Source of the DNA: Proteiniphilum sp.
GTDB lineage: Bacteria > Bacteroidota > Bacteroidia > Bacteroidales > Dysgonomonadaceae
NCBI GenBank assembly: GCA_016649795.1
Contig: JAENWZ010000120.1
Span: forward strand, 1 to 6,764
Length of the DNA: 6,764 nt
Direction: 5' to 3'
A program made the translations under genes and the position numbers. The notes under the pieces were generated by a model. It saw nothing but the letters and a program-made list of their open reading frames with translations, had not been told where the DNA came from and searched no databases. The stretch's first letter is position 1. Every line of letters begins with the position of its first letter. Below are positions 1-5,953 of the stretch, piece by piece.

Positions 1-1
1 T

Positions 2-421
2 GGAACAGTAAACGGATACAGACCGCGTGATGCTGTCTGGTACAACTATTATACCACCTCAAAAGGTATCATGGAGAAGCAAAAGGCGGGTGATCCCGAG
101 TTCAATGTGCAGGATTATATCCTGGATGATATACGATCAAACGATTTCGGACCTTATGCTGACAAGAATGGTGTGCTGCGTGTTAACTTCCTTTCGAACA
201 ACGACATCACAGGTGGTAACTCCGGAAGTCCCGTGTTCAACGGAAAGGCGGAACTGGTGGGTCTGGCATTCGACGGTAACTGGGAGTCGCTGAGTGGCGA
301 CATCCTCTTTGAGCCGGAGATGCAGCGTACCATCAGTGTAGACATACGTTATGTGTTGTATATAATCGACAGGGTTATGGATGCGCCTCACATTGTGAAA
401 GAGTTGAAAATGGCGAAGTAA
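2..421 (+). CDS. dpp7: S46 family dipeptidyl-peptidase, DPP7-type, C-terminal part
   Basis: This is the 3' end of a gene whose start lies before the window; 139 codons are visible, ending in TAA. S46 peptidases are periplasmic or surface serine exopeptidases that remove dipeptides from the N-terminus of peptides, feeding asaccharolytic or proteolytic Bacteroidota. The visible part has the catalytic-serine motif GGNSGSPV (codons at about 212-235) in a chymotrypsin-like fold. It is followed by GLAFDGNWE and the family-typical ending with TISVDIRYVL. The residue 18 positions after the catalytic Ser is Gly. In Porphyromonas gingivalis numbering this is position 673, where Gly goes with DPP7 (hydrophobic P1) and Arg with DPP11 (acidic P1), so I read this as DPP7-like. 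The His and Asp of the triad lie in the missing N-terminal part. The in-frame ATG at 71 is internal, because family-like sequence (GYRPRDAVWYN) continues in frame upstream of it. The gene converges with mgsA. Confidence 0.93.
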   Translation, partial: GTVNGYRPRDAVWYNYYTTSKGIMEKQKAGDPEFNVQDYILDDIRSNDFGPYADKNGVLRVNFLSNNDITGGNSGSPVFNGKAELVGLAFDGNWESLSGDILFEPEMQRTISVDIRYVLYIIDRVMDAPHIVKELKMAK

Positions 422-445
422 GAAGCCCTTCATCCTTAATAATAG

Positions 446-475
446 ATCAGCCCTTCATTAACATGAGGGGCTGAT
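446..475. terminator. Shared hairpin terminator between convergent genes
   Basis: A 13-bp stem (446-458 against 463-475) has one G-T wobble and a TAAC loop. It sits 24 bases after the peptidase stop and 27 bases after the mgsA stop on the opposite strand. The plus-strand side is followed by TATTTAT and the minus-strand side by CTATTATTAAGG. Both are only moderately T-rich, but the position between convergent genes and the stem strength suggest bidirectional termination. The ten bases AGCCCTTCAT occur twice (424-433 and 449-458), so the right arm could alternatively pair with the upstream copy. Confidence 0.75.
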
Positions 476-502
476 TATTTATCTGTAGCAAATCGAGTAT
501 GA

Positions 503-946
503 TTACCTTTCAAATTTCTCGTACCTGGGAGGTGAAGGGATATAGTCTTCATCGTCCCACAAATTGCTGGTGATCATCAGGTCGGCACTGTAACGGTTGC
601 AGGCAATGGGGATATTGTGAACCCGGCACTGACGCAGCAGCATCATGATATCTGCCTCATGGGGCTGTGCATTGAGATCGTCAATCAGAAAGACTGCCAG
701 ATCAATCTCTTTGCGAACCACCATAGCCGCAATTTCGGCATCGCCACCCATCGGTCCGGAATTCATGCGGGTGATTTCAGGGTGAACACCCTCTCTTTGC
801 AGTGCCTCTTGCACCAAACCTCCCGTAGTGCCGGTACATACCAGACTGTGCAGGGAGAGAAAATCGGAGTTGAAAATCACCCATTCTACCATGTCTGCTT
901 TGCGATGATCGTGGGCCACAAGCGCTATTGTAAGTTTTCTTCTCAT
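503..946 (-). CDS. mgsA: Methylglyoxal synthase
   Basis: A cytoplasmic lyase converting dihydroxyacetone phosphate to methylglyoxal plus phosphate, a bypass that relieves sugar-phosphate accumulation. The protein is 147 residues, close to the 152 of E. coli MgsA, and spans the whole single-domain fold. Conserved blocks in order are ALVAHDH (8-14), CTGTTGG (37-43), SGPMGGD (63-69), LNAQPHEAD (91-99) and CNRYSADL (116-123). The catalytic residues equivalent to E. coli Asp71, His98 and Asp101 are present as Asp69, His96 and Asp99. The usual DPL before the His loop is DDL here. The ATG at 946 follows an A-rich leader (AATAAACAAAAAT) with no Shine-Dalgarno, as is common in Bacteroidota. The leader runs directly into a heptamer repeat array. 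It is the last gene of the minus-strand cluster, 82 bases after the four-helix gene. I see no own promoter in the gap, so co-transcription is likely. Confidence 0.97.
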   Translation of the reverse strand: MRRKLTIALVAHDHRKADMVEWVIFNSDFLSLHSLVCTGTTGGLVQEALQREGVHPEITRMNSGPMGGDAEIAAMVVRKEIDLAVFLIDDLNAQPHEADIMMLLRQCRVHNIPIACNRYSADLMITSNLWDDEDYIPSPPRYEKFER

Positions 947-956
947 ATTTTTGTTT

Positions 957-998
957 ATTAGAAATTAGAAGTTAGAACTTAGAAATTAGAACTTGGAA
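957..998 (+). repeat. Tandem heptamer array, NTTAGAA x6
   Basis: Six contiguous 7-bp units fit NTTAGAA: ATTAGAA, ATTAGAA, GTTAGAA, CTTAGAA, ATTAGAA and CTTGGAA, the last with one internal change. The array starts 11 bases upstream of the mgsA start codon, in its leader, and ends 31 bases from the stop of the four-helix gene. Related units lie at 1402-1441 in the opposite orientation. Confidence 0.9.
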
Positions 999-1028
999 GT
1001 CAGACCTCATAAATTCGTGGTTAGTGTA

Positions 1029-1415
1029 TTATGACTCGGGAAAGATATCATCAGAAATTTTTGAACAGTATGAGTTTAGAAGTTTCTCTAATTCAGTAAA
1101 TTGACTTTCAAATTGCCTGTAATCATTTTCTGATATGTAATGAAGATCTCTGGAAAGAATTAGATAATTTTCAGTTTCTGATAATGATCCCTGTGAAATA
1201 TTGAAAAATCTTAGTTTGTCTCTCTTACCGAATTTTCGGTATCCTTCGGCAATATTGGCCGTTATAGAAATCGCAGCCCTTCTTAATTGAGAAACAATCC
1301 CGAATTTTTCATCGTCAGGAAAATTCTTCGTAATACGATAAATATCTAATACCAATTGATGCCCTTTTTGCCAAACAATCAATGATTGAAAAGATTGCGC
1401 CTTCTCATTTCTCAT
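1029..1415 (-). CDS. Four-helix-bundle protein, S23/23S rRNA IVS family
   Basis: A 128-residue protein of the S23 ribosomal/IVS four-helix-bundle family (TIGR02436-like), first described from intervening sequences in 23S rRNA genes. No biochemical role is established. Recognisable family blocks are SLIVWQKGHQLVLDIY (residues 11-26), FPDDEKFGIVSQLRRAA (33-49), SITANIAEG (51-59) and RFFNISQGSLSETE (69-82), followed by a last helix rich in Glu, Leu and Phe. The length fits the family, so it appears intact. The chosen ATG at 1415 lies inside a heptamer array in which ATG recurs every 7 bases; only this one opens the long frame. The gene looks more AT-rich than its neighbours pgm and mgsA and has no pathway link to them, which suggests insertion into the cluster. 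It lies 27 bases after pgm. The fold resembles the Avd accessory protein of diversity-generating retroelements, but no reverse transcriptase or template repeat is present. Confidence 0.93.
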   Translation of the reverse strand: MRNEKAQSFQSLIVWQKGHQLVLDIYRITKNFPDDEKFGIVSQLRRAAISITANIAEGYRKFGKRDKLRFFNISQGSLSETENYLILSRDLHYISENDYRQFESQFTELEKLLNSYCSKISDDIFPES

Positions 1416-1441
1416 TTCTCATTTTCTTATTTCTTATTTCT
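1402..1441 (-). repeat. Tandem heptamer array, ATGAGAA x3 and ATAAGAA x2
   Basis: Read on the minus strand, there are two ATAAGAA units preceded by a partial unit, one extra A, then three exact ATGAGAA units. On the plus strand these are TTCTCAT at 1402, 1409 and 1416, and TTCTTAT at 1424 and 1431. The array fills the short gap between pgm and the four-helix gene and runs into its coding region, supplying its first codons (MRNEK). It shares the core AGAA and the 7-bp period with the array at 957-998 but faces the other way, so the two arrays bracket the gene as imperfect inverted repeats. Confidence 0.9.
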
Positions 1442-1442
1442 A

Positions 1443-3191
1443 TTATATCCCCAGTTCCCCGCGGATAGCGTTAATCTTGACATTGACCTCGTTCTCAGCC
1501 TGTGTTAAGTCTTCACGTGATTTCGCTGCACAGCGCACTTCAATGTAGAACTTGATCTTAGGCTCCGTTCCGGAAGGACGGATAGATAGTTTTGTACCCT
1601 CTTCAGTGAAATATTGCAATACGTTTGATGTAGTGGGCATCTCAATTGCTACATGTTCGTTATGTACGTAATCCACAGCTTCCAGTTTCGCAAAATCTTT
1701 TGTGAACGTAACAGGTGAACCGCCGAGCGATTTCATCGGGTTGGCGCGGAAATTCTTCATCATCGCTTCAATCTCATCGGCACCCTCTTTGCCTTCACGA
1801 ACGAGAGAGATACCCACCTCTTTTGAATAACCATATTCCAGGTAGATGTCCTGCAGAAGGTGATACATCGTCTTTCCCTTGTCTTTTGCCCAGGCAGCAA
1901 TCTCGGCAAACAGCGTACATGCCGATACGGCGTCTTTGTCGCGTACGAAATCGCCTGCCAAAAAGCCGTAGCTCTCTTCACCACCTCCGATATACTTTTT
2001 CACACCTTCGTTTTTACGAATGATATCTGCAATCCATTTGAATCCCGTGTAACAATCAAAAATCTCTATTCCATTTTTGACTGCAATATCTTTCACCAAT
2101 TCGGTGGTGACAATGGTTTTCACCACATATTCCTTACCGGTAAGCAGTCCCAGCTCAGCCCGTTTGGTCATCAGGTAATAGAGATAGATCAGCATCGTCT
2201 GATTACCGTTCACCAGGATAAAGTTACCATCATCATCACGAATGGCCGTACCTATACGGTCACCATCGGGGTCAGTGGCCATCAGCAGCTCAGCACCAGT
2301 CTCCTCCGCCTTTTTGATGGCCATGTCCAGTGCTGCCGGCTCCTCTGGATTGGGTGAGATGACTGTAGGGAAATCACCGCTGATCACATCCTGTTCGGGA
2401 ACATGGATGATGTTGGTGAAGCCCACAGCTTTCAGTGCGTCAGGCACCAGCGTGATACTGGTGCCGTGGATGGGAGTGAAAACCATTTTTATGTCATGAT
2501 GACGTTCAATGGCTTCAGGAGAGAGAACAAGCTTCTTGACCTCTTCAATAAAAGCCTTGTCCATGTCTTTACCGATGATCTCGATCAGATCTTTGTTTCC
2601 CTCGAAACGGATATCGTCAACAGATGTGATGCGGTTGACTTCCGCGATGATGTTTTTGTCGTGAGGCCCCAGTACCTGAGCACCATCGTTCCAGTATGCT
2701 TTGTAGCCGTTATATTCTTTAGGGTTGTGAGATGCGGTGATCATAATACCACTCTGACATCCCAGTTTTCTGATGGCATACGATACTTCAGGGGTAGGGC
2801 GAAGGTGTTCGAAAAGATAAACCTTGATGCCGTTGGCGCTGAAAATGTCGGCGGATATCTCCGCGAATTTACGGCTGTTGTTACGGCAATCGTGACCAAT
2901 CACCACCTTTATTTCATCCAGGCCGGCAAATTCTTCCTTCAGGTAATTCGATAATCCCTGTGTCGCTGAGCCAACAGTGTAGATGTTCATGCGATTGCTT
3001 CCGGCACCCATGATACCGCGTAGTCCACCTGTTCCGAATTCGAGATCTCTATAGAATGCATCGATGAGTTTCGATTTATCATCGCTGTCGAGCATACGTT
3101 GCACTTCATCCTTCGTTTCAGCATCGTAGTTACCTTTAAGCCACAACATTGCTCTGCCGGTTACTTGAGCTAATAATGTTTCTTCTTGCAT
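1443..3191 (-). CDS. Alpha-D-phosphohexomutase (phosphoglucomutase/phosphomannomutase, PgcA/PGM2-like)
   Basis: A cytoplasmic enzyme that interconverts hexose 1- and 6-phosphates through a phosphoserine intermediate, linking glycolysis to glycogen and envelope-sugar synthesis. The 582 residues match the long PgcA/PGM2 subfamily (B. subtilis PgcA is about 580) rather than the roughly 450-residue GlmM/AlgC type. All four active-site loops are present: the phosphoserine loop TASHNP (152-157, catalytic Ser154), metal-binding DPDGDR (307-312), sugar-binding GGEESYG (403-409), and phosphate-binding RPSGTEPK (538-545). An N-terminal FGTGGLRG block (52-59) is also typical. Whether it prefers glucose, mannose or another sugar cannot be read from the sequence. 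The ATG at 3191 lies 23 bases after the dipeptidase stop, with a purine-rich A8-GA run about 13 bases before it, so the two genes are probably co-transcribed. Confidence 0.96.
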   Translation of the reverse strand: MQEETLLAQVTGRAMLWLKGNYDAETKDEVQRMLDSDDKSKLIDAFYRDLEFGTGGLRGIMGAGSNRMNIYTVGSATQGLSNYLKEEFAGLDEIKVVIGHDCRNNSRKFAEISADIFSANGIKVYLFEHLRPTPEVSYAIRKLGCQSGIMITASHNPKEYNGYKAYWNDGAQVLGPHDKNIIAEVNRITSVDDIRFEGNKDLIEIIGKDMDKAFIEEVKKLVLSPEAIERHHDIKMVFTPIHGTSITLVPDALKAVGFTNIIHVPEQDVISGDFPTVISPNPEEPAALDMAIKKAEETGAELLMATDPDGDRIGTAIRDDDGNFILVNGNQTMLIYLYYLMTKRAELGLLTGKEYVVKTIVTTELVKDIAVKNGIEIFDCYTGFKWIADIIRKNEGVKKYIGGGEESYGFLAGDFVRDKDAVSACTLFAEIAAWAKDKGKTMYHLLQDIYLEYGYSKEVGISLVREGKEGADEIEAMMKNFRANPMKSLGGSPVTFTKDFAKLEAVDYVHNEHVAIEMPTTSNVLQYFTEEGTKLSIRPSGTEPKIKFYIEVRCAAKSREDLTQAENEVNVKINAIRGELGI

Positions 3192-3214
3192 ATTAATAAT
3201 CTTTTTTTTATCTT

Positions 3215-4855
3215 TTATTCAACTGTTTGAACCTTGTATTTATCACCTGTCTGATCGACTATCTTTTTGTAATATTCATTTGAATATCCCGGTCGGGTAG
3301 GGAATGCGGGTAAACCGTGCGGGTTTCGTTTGAAACGACCATTCTCCTCTTTTTTGATTACGCCGTCCATATATTTCACCATGAGGTACTCACCCAGCTT
3401 CTTCCATTCGGCTATCCCTTCTTTCACCAGATTGTTGGAATATTGTGTGAGATAGTGAACAGCTTCGGGTTGAGATTTCTCATACAATTCGGCTGCCTTT
3501 TTCTCCACATCGGCTTGAGAGGCTTTAAACTGCTCTTCCAGTTTTGACTGCACATTTTTCATATCTACGCTCATATCACTGTAACGAGTATAAACCATGT
3601 TAGAGACCCAGTTGTGAATCCAGAAAGCGGAAGTCCATGAGAAATTCAGCAGATCACCGTTACCCGGAGCCATCTCGTGGGGTACTTCGGTATGACCGCT
3701 ATAGATTGGATAATAAACCGTTTGAGCGGCATCGTCTATTCCGAACCAGAGGATCCCTCCGATAGCATCGGGTAGCCAGGAGCGCATTTGTGCTACAAAT
3801 GAGAATCCGGTCTGTTGTGTGGCTATGGGACGCTCGTTGCAATACTCAACTGAATCCACTTCGAAGGTGAGGGGTGACCAGCGGTATGGAGAATTGAAGG
3901 GCCCGGCACCCACATCAAAGCGCCAGTCCAGCTCGGTTCCTTCATAATGATCACGCATCATCTGCTGAATATCCTGTGCACTCAGTTTTCTGTCCGGTTT
4001 AATATAGAGGGGCATTGGGTCGGTTGTTTTACCTTGAGCGTAGGTGATATACTCACCCATCTCCTTGTTCACCTTGTTGAAGAATGACCATACACGCGCC
4101 TCGCAAAAACGCAGCGCTCCAAAATCGAGTGGGGCATAAGCTTGAGCAAAGCTGAAATCGGCATCTTTGCCCGAGAAGTATCCCTTCCCGCGTGCGAAAG
4201 AGATGACGTCGGGAGAGTAGAGACAATTTGCAGGATCATTGAGCGGGAATTGCTGTATGCGCGCCTGGTTGGCATGTGCTGCCACACAGTCGTCAGGTAC
4301 ACGTACGGCAACCCACACGGCACCCTTGTTCCCAACACCCTTGCCAATCATCTCCATGATCCAGACTTCGTTGGGGTCGGCAATAGAGAACGATTCACCG
4401 GAACTGTAATATCCATGTTCTTTCACCAGACCGGTCATAATCGTGATGGCTTCACGGGCATCCCTTGCGCGTTGAAGCGTAATATATATAAGGCTGCCAT
4501 AATCCATGATTCCTGTTGAATCGGTCAGCTCACTGCGCCCTCCAAAGGTGGTTTCGCCAATGGCAAGCTGATGTTCATTTATATTGCCTATCACATTGTA
4601 TGTTTGCATCGCTTGTGGGATATCGCCCAAATATTTCCCGGTATCCCATTCGTAGATCTTGAGCAGCTCTCCCGGCCTGTATTGCATAGCCGGCCAGTGA
4701 TACAACTCTCCGTATAATCCGTATGAGTCAGCTGCATAAGAAATGAGCGTTGATCCGTCAACAGATGCATTTTTTCCTACCAATAAATTTGTACAGGGAT
4801 AAGATAAGGAGGTGGTCAAAATCGCCATAATCGCGGTCAAAAAAAGTTTCTTCAT
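3215..4855 (-). CDS. Secreted C69-family dipeptidase
   Basis: A 546-residue peptidase of MEROPS family C69 (formerly U34), Ntn-hydrolases that cleave dipeptides with an N-terminal cysteine nucleophile. Residues 1-20 form a signal peptide (MKK, then a hydrophobic stretch, then SLSYP). Cys21 in PCTNLL is the expected nucleophile, exposed on removal of the leader. The sequence before it does not fit a lipobox, so I do not call it a lipoprotein. Family blocks follow: SVDGSTLISYAADSYG (31-46), NEHQLAIGETTFGGR (93-107), ADPNEVWIMEM (159-169), VPDDCVAAHANQARI (186-200) and a GGILWFGIDDAA region further on. I place the start at 4855 rather than the in-frame ATG at 4933. The shorter form begins exactly at the signal peptide, and the upstream ATG overlaps the predicted -33 element. 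It is the first gene of the cluster. With the S46 peptidase it points to a peptide-using organism. Confidence 0.95.
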   Translation of the reverse strand: MKKLFLTAIMAILTTSLSYPCTNLLVGKNASVDGSTLISYAADSYGLYGELYHWPAMQYRPGELLKIYEWDTGKYLGDIPQAMQTYNVIGNINEHQLAIGETTFGGRSELTDSTGIMDYGSLIYITLQRARDAREAITIMTGLVKEHGYYSSGESFSIADPNEVWIMEMIGKGVGNKGAVWVAVRVPDDCVAAHANQARIQQFPLNDPANCLYSPDVISFARGKGYFSGKDADFSFAQAYAPLDFGALRFCEARVWSFFNKVNKEMGEYITYAQGKTTDPMPLYIKPDRKLSAQDIQQMMRDHYEGTELDWRFDVGAGPFNSPYRWSPLTFEVDSVEYCNERPIATQQTGFSFVAQMRSWLPDAIGGILWFGIDDAAQTVYYPIYSGHTEVPHEMAPGNGDLLNFSWTSAFWIHNWVSNMVYTRYSDMSVDMKNVQSKLEEQFKASQADVEKKAAELYEKSQPEAVHYLTQYSNNLVKEGIAEWKKLGEYLMVKYMDGVIKKEENGRFKRNPHGLPAFPTRPGYSNEYYKKIVDQTGDKYKVQTVE

Positions 4856-4901
4856 ATATATGTAAAATGTGAACGATAAATAAAATTCCGACAAATCATT
4901 G

Positions 4902-4934
4902 TAAAGGTACTTTTTTTTGTTTAATCTGCACAAA
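4902..4934 (-). promoter_or_regulatory. Predicted Bacteroidota-type promoter for the dipeptidase-pgm cluster
   Basis: Read on the minus strand, TTTG (4934-4931) is followed after 21 bases by TACCTTTA (4909-4902). This matches the -33 TTTG / -7 TAnnTTTG pattern with one mismatch in the last base. A start around 4895 would give a leader of roughly 40 bases to the ATG at 4855. Confidence 0.55.
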
Positions 4935-5041
4935 GAGTGGTCTGGATATTTTTATACGATTATTTTATTTTTCTCTTTATGGTGTAAGGAACTTGTGTGT
5001 GAATCATTCTCATGCTCGTTTCATATATTTCTGTGAAATGG
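4935..5041. other. AT-rich spacer between divergent genes
   Basis: The full gene-free interval is 4856-5108 (253 bases) between the divergent dipeptidase and FtsB-like genes. Apart from the two predicted promoters I see no coding frame or RNA gene in it. A weak dyad, TTTCA/TGAAA with a 10-base loop (5019-5038), is the only other structure and may be chance. Confidence 0.5.
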
Positions 5042-5073
5042 TTCGCCTAAATGAAAAATATAACCTATTTTTG
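5042..5073 (+). promoter_or_regulatory. Predicted Bacteroidota-type promoter for the FtsB-like gene
   Basis: TATTTTTG (5066-5073) matches the -7 consensus TAnnTTTG exactly. A degenerate -33 (TTCG, 5042-5045, for TTTG) lies 20 bases upstream. The expected transcription start near 5080 gives a leader of about 28 bases to the ATG at 5109. Confidence 0.6.
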
Positions 5074-5108
5074 TATCGCAAATCAAACCCTTTTGTACAC
5101 CAGTAGAG

Positions 5109-5414
5109 ATGAAACAAATTGTGAATATATTACAATCGAAAAGAATTCTGGGGCTCACCTCCTATCAGATTGTCATTCTCCTTATACTGATTGTGATGTT
5201 GTTTTTTTTGAGTGACAGCAGCGTAACAAAAAGGATAAAATTTGACACACAGATAAACGACCTTGAATCACAAATTGAATTTTACCATAATCAGACTGAA
5301 ACTGACAAAGAGAAATTGAATGAACTTCAATCCAATAAAGATGATCTCGAAAAGTTCGCCCGTGAGAATTATTTAATGAAAAAAGAAAACGAAGATATTT
5401 TCATTATAGAGTAA
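5109..5414 (+). CDS. FtsB/DivIC-family septum formation initiator protein
   Basis: A 101-residue single-pass inner-membrane protein of the FtsB/DivIC family, which joins FtsL and FtsQ/DivIB in the divisome. A short cytoplasmic N-terminus is followed by one transmembrane helix (about 20-35, very rich in Ile, Leu and Val). A polar periplasmic coiled coil (about 43-83) with Ile/Leu at heptad positions follows, and then the family block LEKFARENYLMKKENED (80-96) before an IFIIE end. This block corresponds to the conserved FtsB/DivIC segment after the coiled coil (typically ARE..YL...GE), with KENED in place of the Gly-containing turn, as I recall from Bacteroidota homologues. The length is normal for the family. 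Sequence similarity in this family is low, so the call rests on topology plus this C-terminal signature. The next gene on this strand is an uncharacterised membrane protein 152 bases on. Confidence 0.88.
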   Translation: MKQIVNILQSKRILGLTSYQIVILLILIVMLFFLSDSSVTKRIKFDTQINDLESQIEFYHNQTETDKEKLNELQSNKDDLEKFARENYLMKKENEDIFIIE

Positions 5415-5566
5415 AGAAGAAGCAGAGAGCTTTTTTTATATCGTTTTGGGCGTTTTATTTATGTCGGAAAGTCAAAAAAAATTGATATATTTGTGGAATA
5501 ATAACCCGGTGTGTTAACCGGTTTTGGATTTTGGGTGACATCTTCCAAAAAAAATGTAAATATAAG
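5415..5566 (+). promoter_or_regulatory. Intergenic region with a predicted promoter and a small repeat
   Basis: TATATTTG (5486-5493) matches the -7 consensus TAnnTTTG exactly. No convincing -33 TTTG is at the normal distance; the nearest is TTTA (5458-5461) with an overlong 24-base spacer. Just downstream of the expected start, TAACCCGGT (5502-5510) and TAACCGGT (5515-5522) form near direct repeats, the second inside the palindrome AACCGGTT (5516-5523). They could be an operator, though nothing shows that. Near 5422-5442 a weak A/G-rich hairpin running into T7 follows the FtsB-like gene; it is a poor terminator candidate. Confidence 0.4.
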
Positions 5567-5911
5567 ATGCAGAGCTCTAAGGATATTTTGCTTCGGATTT
5601 CCGGCATTGTGATATTGTTGTCGGCCGTTCTTCATTTGTTTTTACCTGCCGTTGCACCATGGATACTGGCGTTTGCCGTGGCACTTTTCTCAGTTATTAC
5701 GGTCACAACTCCCTATCCGGGTAAAAGCATTCGGGGAAAAAGACTGTTTAATTTCCAGGTTTTTTCCTGCCTGTTTATGGTGGTTGCAACCTATCTGATG
5801 TTCAGACAACGAAACGAATGGGTGCTGGTAATGGTTGCCGGAGCAGTTTTTCAGTTATATGCATCGATAGTGATACCCAAAGAATTGGAAAAAGAAAAGA
5901 ACAAAGAATAA
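5567..5911 (+). CDS. Uncharacterised four-helix transmembrane protein
   Basis: I do not recognise a named family. The 114-residue protein has four predicted transmembrane helices, at about 11-26, 29-46, 61-79 and 86-103, with a basic stretch between helices 2 and 3 (GKSIRGKR, 52-59). The C-terminal tail is strongly charged (KELEKEKNKE). The Arg/Lys-rich loop and charged tail suggest both termini face the cytoplasm. No catalytic or ligand motif stands out. I chose the ATG at 5567, which leads straight into the first helix. A TTG at 5531 would add 12 residues (GDIFQKKCKYK) but is a rare start, and that stretch looks non-coding. The gene has its own predicted promoter and ends in a good terminator, so it may be a single-gene unit. 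Its place after an FtsB-like gene invites an envelope or division role, but this is only a guess. Confidence 0.85.
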   Translation: MQSSKDILLRISGIVILLSAVLHLFLPAVAPWILAFAVALFSVITVTTPYPGKSIRGKRLFNFQVFSCLFMVVATYLMFRQRNEWVLVMVAGAVFQLYASIVIPKELEKEKNKE

Positions 5912-5914
5912 TGA

Positions 5915-5945
5915 AAATGCATTCTGCTGCATTTAATTCTTTTTT
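5915..5945 (+). terminator. Rho-independent terminator after the membrane-protein gene
   Basis: A perfect 7-bp stem, AAATGCA (5915-5921) with TGCATTT (5928-5934) around a TTCTGC loop, is followed two bases later by a T-rich run TTCTTTTTT (5937-5945). It begins four bases after the stop codon. The run ends only nine bases before the response-regulator ATG. Confidence 0.7.
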
Positions 5946-5953
5946 ATAATGAA

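Noticed and set aside
1029..1415. Four-helix protein as the Avd component of a diversity-generating retroelement
   Set aside because: There is no reverse transcriptase, template repeat or variable repeat nearby, and the sequence fits the S23/IVS family better.
1029..1415. Four-helix gene as a marker of a 23S rRNA intervening sequence
   Set aside because: No rRNA sequence surrounds it; its neighbours are protein genes.
957..1441. Heptamer arrays as a CRISPR array
   Set aside because: The units are contiguous 7-mers without spacers, and no cas genes are present.
1860..2954. Long plus-strand open frames opposite the phosphohexomutase gene
   Set aside because: They are antisense to a gene with all its active-site motifs, resemble no protein family I know and have no promoter.
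4856..4933. In-frame ATG at 4933 extending the C69 dipeptidase by 26 residues
   Set aside because: It would put 26 residues ahead of a well-formed signal peptide, and it overlaps the predicted promoter, so the transcript probably does not contain it.
5531..5566. TTG start adding 12 residues to the four-helix membrane protein
   Set aside because: The ATG at 5567 begins right before the first membrane helix; TTG is rare and the extension looks like A-rich leader.
5945..5950. TATAAT as a -10 promoter box
   Set aside because: It overlaps the terminator tail, lies only 3 bases before the ATG and is not the -7 element used in Bacteroidota.
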